From Candidatus Endomicrobiellum siamense (lineage in GTDB: Bacteria; Elusimicrobiota; Endomicrobiia; Endomicrobiales; Endomicrobiaceae): DNA of 64,000 nt. Both the position numbers and the translations under genes were made by a program. The stretch spans positions 1 to 64,000 of the forward strand of contig JAIRXS010000030.1 of the NCBI GenBank assembly GCA_031268145.1. The letters run 5' to 3'. Shown piece after piece: positions 1 to 11,220 of this stretch; within the stretch, counting starts at the first letter, position 1, and every line of letters starts with the position of its first letter. The notes beneath the pieces were generated by a model. It searched no databases. It was given only the letters and a program-made list of their open reading frames with translations, and was not told where the DNA came from.

Positions 1-2
1 TT

Positions 3-221
3 AACATTAATAATACTAAAGGAAATTTAGGCCATGTAGCGTTCGGTGGAGGATCAAGTATTGGAGGTGCTTTTTCAGATAACGGTCAAGCTTGGACTTT
101 TGGCTCAGGAAATGCATCACAATATTACATTAAGAACGTTTCGTTTGACCTAGGAATTAATAATACTGCTAATGAAAATAGACCTATAAATTACGCTGTG
201 CAATATTGCATAAAATATTAA
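3..221 (+). CDS. C-terminal fragment of a Gly/Asn-rich protein, possibly tail-fibre/collar-like (5' end outside window)
   Basis: Frame 3 is open from the window start: NINNTKGNLGHVAFGGGSSIGGAFSDNGQAWTFGSGNASQYYIKNVSFDLGINNTANENRPINYAVQYCIKY*. The C-terminal 'RPxNYAVxYCIK' resembles tail-collar/fibre-type C-termini. Confidence 0.45.
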   Translation, partial: NINNTKGNLGHVAFGGGSSIGGAFSDNGQAWTFGSGNASQYYIKNVSFDLGINNTANENRPINYAVQYCIKY

Positions 222-241
222 ATTTTATAAAGAGATAGAGA

Positions 242-1156
242 ATGATGAATTCTAAAGAAATTAATATAGCTTTTTGCTTTGATGAAAACTTTTGGATATA
301 CGCAGGAGTTACTATAGTTAGCTTATTAGAAACTGCTGAAAAACAAACGAAATACAGTATATATTGCATTATTTCTAACTCTCTCAACAATAAAATGCAA
401 AATATTCTAGAATCAATCTTTAAGCTATATTCCTCTTTTTCCAGCATAAAATTCATCAAAGTAAAAAACAAATTAGATAAAATAAAATCAAATAAAAAAG
501 CCCTTTATTATAGACTTTTGCTACCACAAATTCTGCCAGATGTAAACAAAATAATTTATACGGATATAGATTTAATTTTTAACTCTGACTTGCAAGATCT
601 ATACTCTATAGATTTAACTAATTATTATATAGCAGCTACAAAGGATGGCTATAAAGGAAATGAAAGCTATACTCTTTGGCAAAAATATGGAATTTGCTCT
701 ATTGCAAAAAAAGAACAATACATAAATTCTGGAGTGTTATTGTTAAATTTAAACAATATACGAACGGATAAAATAGACACATATTGGGTAGAATTAGCAG
801 AAAAAGAAAGTTTTCCTTTTCATGATCAGGACATAATAAATTTAGCATGTAAAGAAAAAATAGTTTTTCTGCCAGAAGAATACAACTTTTCTTATGATAT
901 CGCAAAAATTATTCATTTTGCAGGAGGAGGCAAACCTTGGGCATCTTATCAGGACACCATAAAATTTTCTGAGCTTTGGTGGTTTTATGCTCATAAAACA
1001 CCTTTTATTTCTTTTTTCTTAGCTAACTATTATAAATCCAATTATAACTCTTTAACTAAAGTTTTACCTAAATGGATTGGCAGATTTATATGTTGGTTTA
1101 TTTTAAACAAAGCAAATAGGCATAAATTTTTCAACAAATATGTAAAGGACATATAA
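242..1156 (+). CDS. Glycosyltransferase family 8 (LPS galactosyl/glucosyltransferase-like)
   Basis: 304 aa; INIAFCFDENFWIYAGVTIVSLLETA start, 'YTDIDLIFNSDLQDLY' DxD motif, 'HDQDIINLAC', 'IIHFAGGGKPW'. Confidence 0.9.
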   Translation: MMNSKEINIAFCFDENFWIYAGVTIVSLLETAEKQTKYSIYCIISNSLNNKMQNILESIFKLYSSFSSIKFIKVKNKLDKIKSNKKALYYRLLLPQILPDVNKIIYTDIDLIFNSDLQDLYSIDLTNYYIAATKDGYKGNESYTLWQKYGICSIAKKEQYINSGVLLLNLNNIRTDKIDTYWVELAEKESFPFHDQDIINLACKEKIVFLPEEYNFSYDIAKIIHFAGGGKPWASYQDTIKFSELWWFYAHKTPFISFFLANYYKSNYNSLTKVLPKWIGRFICWFILNKANRHKFFNKYVKDI

Positions 1157-1178
1157 ACACCGCTTACTTCTAACCTAT

Positions 1179-2984
1179 CTAATCCTGCATGAATTGAATT
1201 TTATATAGATTTGCATAATAACCATTTAAAGCTAATAGTTCTGCATGTGTTCCATATTCTACAATATTACCTGACTCAAACACATATATTTTATCTGAAT
1301 TAATAATTGTAGACAATCTATGAGCAATTACTATTGAAGTTCTCCCTTTCATTAACCTCTCAAGGCCTTCTTGTACCATACGCTCAGATTTTGAGTCAAG
1401 AGAACTTGTAGCTTCATCAAGTAAAAGTATAGGTGCATTTTTTAGCATAGCCCGTGCAATAGAAATCATTTGTTTTTGGCCACCAGATAAATTACTACCG
1501 CGCTCTCCCACAATAGTATCATAACCCTGATCCTGATTTATAATAAAGTTATGAGCTGCCGCATGTTTAGCTGCATTGATAGCTTCTTCATCTGTGGCAT
1601 TAAGGTTACCCATTAATATATTCTTTTTAATCGTATCATCAAAAAGAACTACATCTTGAGAAACAAAGGCAATATTATCCCTTAAAGATTCTATTGTTAT
1701 ATCTCTAATATCCCGCTCATCTATTTGTATACTCCCTTCTTTAACTTCATAAAATCTCAATATCAAATTTATTAAAGTAGACTTTCCAGAACCTGCAGCA
1801 CCAACAACTGCAATTTTTTCCCCCTCTTTTACTTCTAAGTTAATACCATGCAACACTTCAATACCTTGAGTATAGTCAAATTTAACTTTGTTTACTTTTA
1901 TAATACCCTTAGTAGCTTTAAACACTTTAGCATTGGATTTATTAACTATAGTCGGTTTTTTATCTATTACAGAAAAAATACGGTCAATAGCTACTATCCC
2001 CATCTGTAGGCGAGAATTTAAATTTGCTAAAGATTTCATAGGTTGATATGCAGCAACTATAGCAATTAAAAACACAACAAAGTCTCCTGTAGTAAGACTG
2101 CCATGCATAATTCTGTATCCACCATAAGCAAGCGTACCAGCTGCTGCAATTCCTCCAAAAAATTCCATTAAAGGACTTAAAATATTATTGTTTTTTGCCA
2201 TTTTTACTTCTATATTAGCTATTGCTTCAGCACTACCCCTAACCTTTTTGGTTTCTTCGGATTCCATATTATAAGACTTTACTATTTTTACACCTTGGAA
2301 AGATTGAGCTAAAATTGCATATAAGTTTCCAAATGAACTTTGCTGGCTACGGAAAATCTTTTTTATTTTTTTACCAAAATATACCATAGGGTAAAAGCCT
2401 ATAGGAAAAAGTATAAACATTGCTGCCGCCATATCAAAACTTTTCCAAAACATAAGTATTATTAAAAAAACAACAGAACATGCATCTCTAACAAGCGTTG
2501 TGGTACTATTTATTATTACATCTCTTATCGTATTTAAATCGTTCATAAAATAAACTAAAAGATTGCCTGAATTATTCCTATGAAAAAACTCCAAATCTTG
2601 AGATATAAACCTCTCATACAGATCACCTTGCAATCTCTTGGTAAAATTTGCTCCAAGTCTAGTCATTGTGACTGACTGGAAATACTGAGCAAACCCTTTT
2701 GCTCCAAATGCAACTATAACTTCTAGCGCTATTGTAATTAAAATATCTCTGTTTTGTTCTATAAAAACTTTATCAAAAACAGGTTTAAGTAAACTTACAG
2801 ACCAAGCATTCAAGACAGAATAAATTCCCATAAAAATTGTAGACAAAGCTAAAAGTTTCCATTGTGGCAAAACATACCATATCCATAAACGTTTAATCTT
2901 TTGTATTGATTCAGGACTTACATTTCCTATAATTTTATGTTTCAATTTAGAAAAAATATTCATTGTCGTATCCTTATATATCAT
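1179..2984 (-). CDS. msbA: ABC transporter ATP-binding/permease, MsbA-like lipid exporter
   Basis: 601 aa; N-terminal TM domain, Walker A GAAGSGKST, signature LSGGQ, Walker B ILLLDEATSSLD. Confidence 0.85.
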   Translation of the reverse strand: MIYKDTTMNIFSKLKHKIIGNVSPESIQKIKRLWIWYVLPQWKLLALSTIFMGIYSVLNAWSVSLLKPVFDKVFIEQNRDILITIALEVIVAFGAKGFAQYFQSVTMTRLGANFTKRLQGDLYERFISQDLEFFHRNNSGNLLVYFMNDLNTIRDVIINSTTTLVRDACSVVFLIILMFWKSFDMAAAMFILFPIGFYPMVYFGKKIKKIFRSQQSSFGNLYAILAQSFQGVKIVKSYNMESEETKKVRGSAEAIANIEVKMAKNNNILSPLMEFFGGIAAAGTLAYGGYRIMHGSLTTGDFVVFLIAIVAAYQPMKSLANLNSRLQMGIVAIDRIFSVIDKKPTIVNKSNAKVFKATKGIIKVNKVKFDYTQGIEVLHGINLEVKEGEKIAVVGAAGSGKSTLINLILRFYEVKEGSIQIDERDIRDITIESLRDNIAFVSQDVVLFDDTIKKNILMGNLNATDEEAINAAKHAAAHNFIINQDQGYDTIVGERGSNLSGGQKQMISIARAMLKNAPILLLDEATSSLDSKSERMVQEGLERLMKGRTSIVIAHRLSTIINSDKIYVFESGNIVEYGTHAELLALNGYYANLYKIQFMQD

Positions 2985-3002
2985 GTTTTATAAATTATTT
3001 TC

Positions 3003-4844
3003 TTATAATTCATCAATAAGCTGTTTAAAATGTTTTGATTCCTGTTCGAATTTCTTAGTATTTAAATCAAGGTCTGTGTATAAACATTCTATTTTATTTT
3101 TTAAAACTTTATTAAATTTAGACACCTCAGATATAACTGCAACGTTCCCTTCTGTAGAGGCAACAATAAGTTGTTCTGTGTTTAAAGTTAATTCTTTTTC
3201 TAAATCAAATATATTTTTTTCAATCATTTTAATTTCTTTTTCTAAAGGATTTAATATTTTAGACTTGTCTTGTACTATTTGGGCTCTAATCTTTTTTATT
3301 TCATCTTTGCTTTTCTTTAAAGATATTTGAGAAGACGTTGTCCTTTTTAAAAAGTCGCCTTCATCTTCCCAACCACGCAAGTCAAGGAAATCTTTATATT
3401 TACCATCAAAAACAGAAGCTGCATTTCTATCAAAAATTATAAGTTTTGTAGCAATAGTATGTAGAATATCTTCATTGTGGGTAACCATGATAACAGCCCC
3501 CTGAAACTCATTAATTGCTCTTATCAAACTTTCGCATGACTCTATATCTAAGTGGTTAGTAGGTTCATCCAGTAATAATAAATGACATGAATTTGCTAAA
3601 ATTTTTCCCAAAAGAACTCTACTCTTTTCCCCACCACTTAAAACCTCAATCTTTTTTAAAGCATCATCTCCACTAAACATCATAGAACCTGCAATATTTC
3701 TTGCCTTTTGAGGTAAGCAATCTGAATTTGAATTAATTATTTCTTCATAAACAGTTTTTTTAGGGTTCAAATTTGCGCTGTCTGACTGAACAAAATAGGA
3801 TACTTTTAAATCAGGATGTTTTTTTATACTTCCATCCAAAGGCGTTAACCTTTCTGAAAGCAACTTTAAAAGCGTAGACTTTCCTTTGCCATTCTTACCA
3901 ATGACACATATTCTATCATTTTTCAGAACGTCAAAATTTAATTTATTTATCAGGTGTAAATCTTTTGTATAACCAAAAGATAAATTATAGATACTTAAAA
4001 TTTTAGACGCATGAAAATTTAATCCTGAAAAAGAAAAATTAAGACTCTCTATTTTTGATAATTCTTCCAAATTCTCTTGTTTCTCTAAAGATTTAATACG
4101 CGACTGTACCATACCTGCAAGCCTAGCTTTAGCTCTAAAACGCCTTATGAATAATTCAGTTTGCTTTTTTTTCTTTTCAACATTTAATCTTGTTTTTTCG
4201 TATATTTCTTCTTCTTTATCTAATTGTTCGTAAAGTTTGTATGTGGATCCTTCAACCTTTCTTGCTTTTACTCTATGTATTGCTATGCAATGCGTAATAA
4301 CAGCATCCATAAACCTTCTATCATGTGTTATAAGGATTATCTCACCTTGCCAAGAACGTAAAAATCCACTTAACCATCTTATTGCAACAATATCTAAATA
4401 GTTATTAGGCTCATCCAACATGAGCATATTAACATCTGACAATAAAACTTTTGCTAAATTAATACGTATCTTATATCCGCCTGAAAAATCTAAGGGATTT
4501 TTGTGTAAATCATTTGTAGAAAAACCAAGCCCTGAAAGAATCTTCTCTGCTTTCCACTTTTCATCCTCTTGGTTTTTAGGCAAAGCAAGACAAACTTCTT
4601 CCAAAACACTCGGACAAGTAAAATTTATATGTTGTTCTAAATATCCTATCTTATAATTTTTTGGAATACTAATAGTTCCAGAATCATAGTCCATTTTATT
4701 TAAAATTATTTTAAATAAAGATGTTTTGCCATGTCCGTTTCTTCCTACAAGACCAATCTTTTCTTTTGCATTGATATTTAAATTTAAATCATCAAACAAT
4801 GTCCTACTGCCAAAAGATTTATTTAAATTAGAAATCTTAATCAT
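3003..4844 (-). CDS. ABC-F family ATPase (Uup/YheS-like)
   Basis: 613 aa; two ABC domains ([18 protein letters not shown]), no TM segments, C-terminal coiled coil. Confidence 0.88.
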   Translation of the reverse strand: MIKISNLNKSFGSRTLFDDLNLNINAKEKIGLVGRNGHGKTSLFKIILNKMDYDSGTISIPKNYKIGYLEQHINFTCPSVLEEVCLALPKNQEDEKWKAEKILSGLGFSTNDLHKNPLDFSGGYKIRINLAKVLLSDVNMLMLDEPNNYLDIVAIRWLSGFLRSWQGEIILITHDRRFMDAVITHCIAIHRVKARKVEGSTYKLYEQLDKEEEIYEKTRLNVEKKKKQTELFIRRFRAKARLAGMVQSRIKSLEKQENLEELSKIESLNFSFSGLNFHASKILSIYNLSFGYTKDLHLINKLNFDVLKNDRICVIGKNGKGKSTLLKLLSERLTPLDGSIKKHPDLKVSYFVQSDSANLNPKKTVYEEIINSNSDCLPQKARNIAGSMMFSGDDALKKIEVLSGGEKSRVLLGKILANSCHLLLLDEPTNHLDIESCESLIRAINEFQGAVIMVTHNEDILHTIATKLIIFDRNAASVFDGKYKDFLDLRGWEDEGDFLKRTTSSQISLKKSKDEIKKIRAQIVQDKSKILNPLEKEIKMIEKNIFDLEKELTLNTEQLIVASTEGNVAVISEVSKFNKVLKNKIECLYTDLDLNTKKFEQESKHFKQLIDEL

Positions 4845-5011
4845 AAATACAATATAAGCCTCTACCTTATCCTAAAAGTTGTAATCAAAGTTACGTTGTC
4901 TTTCACATAATAAAAATAGATATTTTTCAATCTATTGCTTTTTTGATTTTATTTGATTTTTGTTGTATATTATCAAGTAGTTTATTATACTAAATATAGG
5001 GAGAAATCACT

Positions 5012-5560
5012 ATGAAAGGCAACCTCTTGGTAATTTTAGTGGCAGTCATAGCGGCAATAGCTTCTGCTATGTATGTTTCAAATAAATTGCAAACTAGACA
5101 AAATAAGATTTTTGAACAAACTTTCATAAATGCTAAAGCATCTGTTTCTGCTCCAAAATTAAGTAGAAACGCCGATACTGAAAAACAAGCAAAAGAAGAA
5201 TTAAAAGATCCTAATGCAGAGGTTTATTTTTATACAAGAAATATCAGAGGAGTTGAATATTCACTCGTATACGCAAAATATCCTGCCCAAGCAAGTTTTG
5301 ACGGTGCTATAGCAGGCATTGCCAATACGTTTAAAAACTACAACTTTCAATACACAACCAAAGAAAATAAAATAAATGATTTAGATGGAGTGTTACTAAC
5401 GGGTAGTTTTAATAAAAACGAAACAAGCTATGGTATTAAAGAGCAATTTGTAAAAGATAATAACACTTTTTGGCAATTTATTGTCGTTTTTCGAAATGAA
5501 TATAACAATGCTGATTTAGCTCAAAATTATATTGACTCTATAAAAATAATCAAAGAATAA
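5012..5560 (+). CDS. Hypothetical membrane-anchored periplasmic protein
   Basis: 182 aa; N-terminal TM/signal anchor MKGNLLVILVAVIAAIASAMYVS; 'gggag' SD upstream. Confidence 0.7.
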   Translation: MKGNLLVILVAVIAAIASAMYVSNKLQTRQNKIFEQTFINAKASVSAPKLSRNADTEKQAKEELKDPNAEVYFYTRNIRGVEYSLVYAKYPAQASFDGAIAGIANTFKNYNFQYTTKENKINDLDGVLLTGSFNKNETSYGIKEQFVKDNNTFWQFIVVFRNEYNNADLAQNYIDSIKIIKE

Positions 5561-5581
5561 ACCCAAAATTGATTCTAGTAA

Positions 5582-7687
5582 ATGTTAAGCATAGACAGCT
5601 ATATACAATATTTAAAAGGGATTTCTTCAAGAAGAGCCAACTTATTTAGCAAACTTGGGGTCAATACTTTATATGATTTGCTTTCTTTTTTCCCTGCTTC
5701 TTACCAAGACAGAACAAAAAATGTTTCAATAGAAGAGCTAATTTATAATAACAGTCAAGGCTGTATTTTTGTACAGATAGGTAATCAACATGAAAAAAGA
5801 CTTTCTATAAATTTAAGCGTTTTAGATATAGAAGTATTTGATGGCAAGTCTTACGGACATATTAGATTTTTTAGAAAAACAAATTTATATTCAAGAATTG
5901 ATATTTTTTCTTATCTTAAACAAATATTTATTAAAGGATACTTTGCTTATATTTATGGCGACGCAAAAACAGAATACAACAGCATCGTAATAAGCACAAT
6001 TGACTATGAAGTCTTACGAGATAAAAATGCCACGCCCCTATATTTTAAAAAAATAATCCCAGTATATAATGCGACAGAAGGCTTAAAACAAAAATTTATA
6101 AGAGAATTTATTAAAACTTCGATACATTCTTATAGCAATTTATATCCTGATTTATCTAGCCTAATACCAAAATCTTATAACTTAAATCTTATACAAATAT
6201 CTGAAGCTATAAAAAAAATACACTATCCAAAATCAATGCAAGAAGCAGAAGAGGCAAGAAAAGCCTTTGCCTTACAAGAATTTTTAATTTTACAGATGTC
6301 TCTTCTCATTTCAAGAAATAATCTTTTACAAAGAAATAAAATTCAAAAATATACAATAAAAAAAACTTTATTATCAGATTTTAAAAATAATTTGACTTTT
6401 AGTTTTACCTCTGACCAAAAAAAAGCAATAAACGATATTTTTAGAGATATGCAAGGCACAAAAAGCATGAATAGAATGCTCATGGGCGATGTCGGCTCAG
6501 GCAAGACTATAGTTGCTTTAAGTGCTATTTTACTTGCTGTAGAAAACGCTTATCAGACAATGATCATCGCTCCTACAGAGATATTAGCAGAGCAACATTA
6601 TCTTACAATTTCTAACATATTAAAAGGATTAAATGTAAAAATAGCTTTGGCAACGTCTTCTACATTAAAAAAGAAACAAGAAAAAGAACTTCTATTAGAA
6701 AATCTTGCAAATGGGCAAATACAAGTAGTAATCGGAACACACGCTTTAATAGAAGATAAAATAAAATTTAAAAATTTATCTTTAATAGTCATTGACGAAC
6801 AACACCGTTTTGGAGTTGTCCAAAAATTTCAAGCTTTATATAAAGCACAAACTCCAGATGTTTTAATGATGACAGCTACACCAATACCAAGAGCATTAGC
6901 CATGACAATCTACGGAGAAATAGATATTACAACAATAAAACATATGCCTCAGGGAAGAATACCGGTTAAAACTTATTTAACAGACGAGGCAACAGCTTAT
7001 TTTAATACAATTAAAGAATTAAAAGAAGGTAATCAAGCCTATATAGTGTACCCTCTTATAGAGGAATCTGACAAACTTACGCTAAAGTCTGCAATAAAGG
7101 ATTTCGAAAAATTATCTAAAGGTATTTTTAAAGACTTTAAGGTTGGTTTATTGCACGGCAAAATGAAACCTCAAGAAAAAAATTCAGAAATGCAAAAGTT
7201 TAAAAATAAAGAATTTGATGTGTTAATATCTACAACTGTTATAGAAGTTGGTATAGATGTTCCAAACGCTACCGTTATAATAATCCAACACGCTGAAAGA
7301 TTTGGACTATCAGCACTACATCAACTAAGAGGAAGAGTAGGAAGAAGTGCAAAACAATCTTATGCATATTTAATAAGTTCATCAGATAGTGAAAGCGCCA
7401 ACAAAAGACTTTCTGTTATGACAACAACAAATGACGGGTTTCAAGTTGCTCAAGAAGATTTAAAAATGAGAGGGCCTGGCGAATTAATGGGGACTATACA
7501 ACATGGATTTCCAACTTTTAAAGCTGCAGACTTAGTAAAAGATGTTGATATGATAGCTCTCAGTAGAGATATAGCCATTAGCATTCTAAAAGAAGATCCT
7601 TATCTTTTAAAACAAGAAAATTTACCACTTAAAAACCTTATCAATAAACATTTTCCCAGTAAAACAAAATTTATTAATGTTGGTTAG
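5582..7687 (+). CDS. recG: ATP-dependent DNA helicase RecG
   Basis: 701 aa; GDVGSGKTIVAL, DEQHRFG, MTATPIPRALA, QLRGRVGRS motifs and N-terminal wedge domain. Confidence 0.95.
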   Translation: MLSIDSYIQYLKGISSRRANLFSKLGVNTLYDLLSFFPASYQDRTKNVSIEELIYNNSQGCIFVQIGNQHEKRLSINLSVLDIEVFDGKSYGHIRFFRKTNLYSRIDIFSYLKQIFIKGYFAYIYGDAKTEYNSIVISTIDYEVLRDKNATPLYFKKIIPVYNATEGLKQKFIREFIKTSIHSYSNLYPDLSSLIPKSYNLNLIQISEAIKKIHYPKSMQEAEEARKAFALQEFLILQMSLLISRNNLLQRNKIQKYTIKKTLLSDFKNNLTFSFTSDQKKAINDIFRDMQGTKSMNRMLMGDVGSGKTIVALSAILLAVENAYQTMIIAPTEILAEQHYLTISNILKGLNVKIALATSSTLKKKQEKELLLENLANGQIQVVIGTHALIEDKIKFKNLSLIVIDEQHRFGVVQKFQALYKAQTPDVLMMTATPIPRALAMTIYGEIDITTIKHMPQGRIPVKTYLTDEATAYFNTIKELKEGNQAYIVYPLIEESDKLTLKSAIKDFEKLSKGIFKDFKVGLLHGKMKPQEKNSEMQKFKNKEFDVLISTTVIEVGIDVPNATVIIIQHAERFGLSALHQLRGRVGRSAKQSYAYLISSSDSESANKRLSVMTTTNDGFQVAQEDLKMRGPGELMGTIQHGFPTFKAADLVKDVDMIALSRDIAISILKEDPYLLKQENLPLKNLINKHFPSKTKFINVG

Positions 7688-7785
7688 TAAGTCTACCTCT
7701 AAAAATTATTTTTTACCGCGTGATTTGATTTTAGTCTTTTTAAAATTAGTAAACCCTTGCGCAATTTTATGCGCTTCTTTGTGGG

Positions 7786-7955
7786 TTGTGTAAAAAAGAG
7801 TGTGTAAAGATCCTTTGGTATAATGAAACTAAAGGAGCGTTAAAGTGGTGTTCAAAGATTCATAATTGGGATCAGATTTACAATCAGTTGCTTATTATTT
7901 CGGATAAAATTAACAACACAAAAAGGCAACTTTACACAAAATTTTTTACAGTCCC
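7786..7955 (+). pseudogene. IS256-family transposase C-terminal relic plus terminal inverted-repeat-like end
   Basis: 'ALKWCSKIHNWDQIYNQLLIISDKI' matches the IS256 C-terminal pattern (KWT..I.NW...LNQL.I.FGDRI). It is followed by 'aactttacacaaaattttttacagtccc', resembling an IS256-type inverted-repeat end. Confidence 0.55.
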
Positions 7956-7959
7956 AAAT

Positions 7960-10900
7960 TTAAAATGAATATTTTATCCCCATACTGCCTGCAATATCTC
8001 TATATTTACTTGCTTTACTCATATCTACTTGTGCGTATACTTGCAATCTCTCTGTTATTTTATACAAGCCTCCTAAATTTCCTCCTATCTCTATTGCCCC
8101 TAGTTGTGCACCTCTTGTCTTCATCTGTACTTCTGTCCCTATTATCCTACTCCCTATCTCCATTTCCTGACCTAGCAATACATATTTCACTCCAGCTCTT
8201 ATATTCCAACCAAAATCTTTCACCAATCCTTTTAGTTCTATCCCTGTCCTTGCACTGCTTCTTACATATTCTTTCCCTTCTACTTCCAACCTCAATGCAT
8301 ACTCTCCTTCTTCCTTATACCTTTTTAACACTACTACCTTTGTATTTACTCCTACATACGGACTTACCTTTACTCTATTATTTCCAACTCTATACCCTAC
8401 CTCCATATCTAACTCACCTTTTATTCCTCTTGTACCCCCTTTTGCCTCTTCTTCAACTCCCAAATTTATCACCCTTCTTATCTCATATTCGCTTATATTT
8501 CCTAAAAGCAATCCCTTTACATCTATTTTCCCCTTACTTATTCCTCCATATATACCAACTCCATTATTCTTTACCTCCCCTTCGCTCCTTCCTTGCTTTA
8601 TCCAATCCTTATTAAACTCACACCTTACCCCTACCATTACATCCTCTTTTCTTACTATATCTAGTCCTGCTAATACTACCCCTTTATTTACTTCCAACCT
8701 TCCTGGCGAGTTATCACTAGAATCTATACCTATCTTTACCCCCTTCACTTTTGCCCATACCTTATTTGATAACTCTTTCTTGTCCACACCATTCCTCTGT
8801 ACATACTCATATACACTTCTATCACCATCATCTAACATTTGACTTGCCAATACATTGCTTATAAAGTATCCACTCGTTTGGCTTAACACTTCTTTCTTCT
8901 CTTTTACCTCCAACCCTTTTAATATTATCAACGCTGTCTTCTTATCTCTATCTTTCTCATATTCTACTGACTCTGACAAATAACCCAACTTCTCTCCCAC
9001 TTCTATCTCATTACTACTTAACTCCTCTTTATTTAGTATCCCTATACTAGACAATCCTACATCAGCTACCCACAACTTATGCGCTCTTATTTCTTCTACA
9101 ACCTTCGGCAGCAACACTATCCATTTCCCTTCGTATCCATACTCAACTTCATGATTTTCCACAATTACATTTCCAAATAGCCCTTCTAAACTCCCGTACT
9201 TTATCAACATGTACGATTTTCCTTTACAGTACCCATTCTCTCTTATTTCTAATTTACTTCTTTCCCCTAACCTCACCTTCCCTTCACATATTATCTGGTC
9301 ACTACTTCCCCATCCTTCTCCTTTCTCTCCTCCAAATACCTCCATATCCACCTTTCCTTCCTGTACATACTCACCTACACTTACTATATTTGCTTCCCCG
9401 TTTACTACATTAAACCTTGCTTCTTGCTCTACCACCAAACTCTTTCTTACATCTAATTGTAACCCTATCCCCAAATCAAACTCTATATTGTCTTTTATAT
9501 TTAATTTCTCTACTATTGTCTTCTCATTACTATTTAAGTTAAACTTCCCATTTCCACAAATATCTACTCTACTACCTATCCCTCTACTTGTTATCGGATC
9601 ATTCATATTCACTACTCCATTTGCTCCTATATCAAACCTAACTACTCCATTTCCTTCCATATGTATCCCATTTGACTTCCCACTTGCTATATTTCCTCTA
9701 AATTCTGCTACCTTATCACCAACATCTATACCTACTTCTCCCCCTTCTACGTATATCCCTCCTCCACACACCCCTGCTTTATTATTTATAAACCTTATTT
9801 CTCCCTTCATCTTCACCTTTGAATTTATTACACTTATCGCTCCTCCACTACTACTTGCCACATTGTTTTCAAAATTTATTACACTATTATCAAATACTAC
9901 TTCCCCTCTTTCTTCTACATACATCCCTCCCCCTGCTTCTGCTCTATTACCACTAAATCTCAACCCACTATTGCTAACAAATACCCTTGTTGGCATATTA
10001 TTAATATTTAAGTTAGTGCCAAACAAACTCTCTTTTCTATCTACACATATCGCACCTCCAAACGTCCCTTCATTCCTTTCAAAATTTATCCCACTACCAA
10101 CAATATTTATACTCGCTTTCAACGCTCGTATCCCTCCTCCAAATCCTCTTGCTTTATTCCCTATAAAATTTATAGTCGAATTTATATTTTCCCATCTTGT
10201 CCCATCTTCTATACATATCCCTCCTCCGTGCGCTCCCCACCCTTTTGCCTCATTATCAATAAAGTTTAACTCACTATCATCTACTACTATCTTGGAATTA
10301 TCCCCACTATATATCCCGCCCCCTTTTTCCCCTTTGTTCTCTTCAAAATTTACCCTTGACCCATTAAAATTAATTACCCCTCCATTAGCACTTATCCCTC
10401 CTCCTGAACCAAATCCCCCTTTATTATCTATAAAGTTTACCACTGCACTACTGAAATTTATCGTCGACTGTCCCTCAGGTATCTCAAATAATGGATACCC
10501 TAAGCAATACTTCGCATATATTGCCCCTCCACTTTCTCCCTCATTATCCTCAAAATTTACTCTCCCACTTACTTCAAGATTTGCACCCTCTAAGTATATT
10601 GCCCCTCCTTTCATCTCCCCTACTCTATCACCCATCCTATTGTTATAAGTATAAAACCTCTTCATTGTCACATCTTTTATACTTAATTCCTTTCCTGAAA
10701 ATGCTCCTAATCCTACTTGAATCCCTAAATATTTATCTTTGCCGTCCAAAACTACATCGTTCCCATATACCTCTTTTAACCCAAAACCGATACTTCCATA
10801 ACCACTTTTAGACACTAGTGTTGGACTTGATGGTAATACTTCACTCTTATTTGAATAAAAAAAACTACTAAAATATGAAAATATTGCTTTTAAACTAAAA

Positions 10901-11067
10901 CCATTATCATTAACCGGTGTCGTTGATAACATTATTATTTTCTCTTCATCTGCATTCATAACTCTCTTTAAATACGAAAAACTTGATACTTCCACTATAT
11001 CTGCTCTTACTCTAACCTCTACACCACACAACACTATTACCAACATTACCAACAATACTCTTTTCAT
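7960..11067 (-). CDS. Autotransporter with polymorphic outer membrane protein (Pmp)-type FxxN/GG[A/G][I/M] repeats and C-terminal beta-barrel
   Basis: Likely start MKRVLLVMLVIVLCGVEVRVRA (signal peptide) with upstream SD 'aaagagg'; the ORF track extends to 11109. About ten repeats such as FEDNEGESGGAI, FEENKGEKGGGI, FIGNKARGFGGGI, FSGNRAEAGGGM, FINNKAGVCGGGI. C-terminus ends ...GSMGIKYSF with terminal Phe. Confidence 0.85.
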   Translation of the reverse strand: MKRVLLVMLVIVLCGVEVRVRADIVEVSSFSYLKRVMNADEEKIIMLSTTPVNDNGFSLKAIFSYFSSFFYSNKSEVLPSSPTLVSKSGYGSIGFGLKEVYGNDVVLDGKDKYLGIQVGLGAFSGKELSIKDVTMKRFYTYNNRMGDRVGEMKGGAIYLEGANLEVSGRVNFEDNEGESGGAIYAKYCLGYPLFEIPEGQSTINFSSAVVNFIDNKGGFGSGGGISANGGVINFNGSRVNFEENKGEKGGGIYSGDNSKIVVDDSELNFIDNEAKGWGAHGGGICIEDGTRWENINSTINFIGNKARGFGGGIRALKASINIVGSGINFERNEGTFGGAICVDRKESLFGTNLNINNMPTRVFVSNSGLRFSGNRAEAGGGMYVEERGEVVFDNSVINFENNVASSSGGAISVINSKVKMKGEIRFINNKAGVCGGGIYVEGGEVGIDVGDKVAEFRGNIASGKSNGIHMEGNGVVRFDIGANGVVNMNDPITSRGIGSRVDICGNGKFNLNSNEKTIVEKLNIKDNIEFDLGIGLQLDVRKSLVVEQEARFNVVNGEANIVSVGEYVQEGKVDMEVFGGEKGEGWGSSDQIICEGKVRLGERSKLEIRENGYCKGKSYMLIKYGSLEGLFGNVIVENHEVEYGYEGKWIVLLPKVVEEIRAHKLWVADVGLSSIGILNKEELSSNEIEVGEKLGYLSESVEYEKDRDKKTALIILKGLEVKEKKEVLSQTSGYFISNVLASQMLDDGDRSVYEYVQRNGVDKKELSNKVWAKVKGVKIGIDSSDNSPGRLEVNKGVVLAGLDIVRKEDVMVGVRCEFNKDWIKQGRSEGEVKNNGVGIYGGISKGKIDVKGLLLGNISEYEIRRVINLGVEEEAKGGTRGIKGELDMEVGYRVGNNRVKVSPYVGVNTKVVVLKRYKEEGEYALRLEVEGKEYVRSSARTGIELKGLVKDFGWNIRAGVKYVLLGQEMEIGSRIIGTEVQMKTRGAQLGAIEIGGNLGGLYKITERLQVYAQVDMSKASKYRDIAGSMGIKYSF

Positions 11068-11220
11068 CTTTTTCCTCTTTTTCACACATATACAATTTCT
11101 TACTATCATAAATACAATTACTTTACAATTAAATTAACCAAATATATCTAGCTTTATCAGAATACACCTACCTCTCTCTAAATTATTTTCAAATCTTTTA
11201 TTAACATACAACCTCAAATT

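Noticed and set aside
184-471. 95-aa minus-strand ORF
   Set aside because: Antisense to a clear GT8 glycosyltransferase gene; no SD or family features.
9209-10648. 479-aa plus-strand ORF (and 7965..8615, 10491..10811, 11990..13348, 14924..15746 plus-strand ORFs)
   Set aside because: Antisense to the autotransporter and giant protein. Low-complexity Leu/Pro/Ser/Thr translations are the shadow of a purine-rich coding strand lacking antisense stops.
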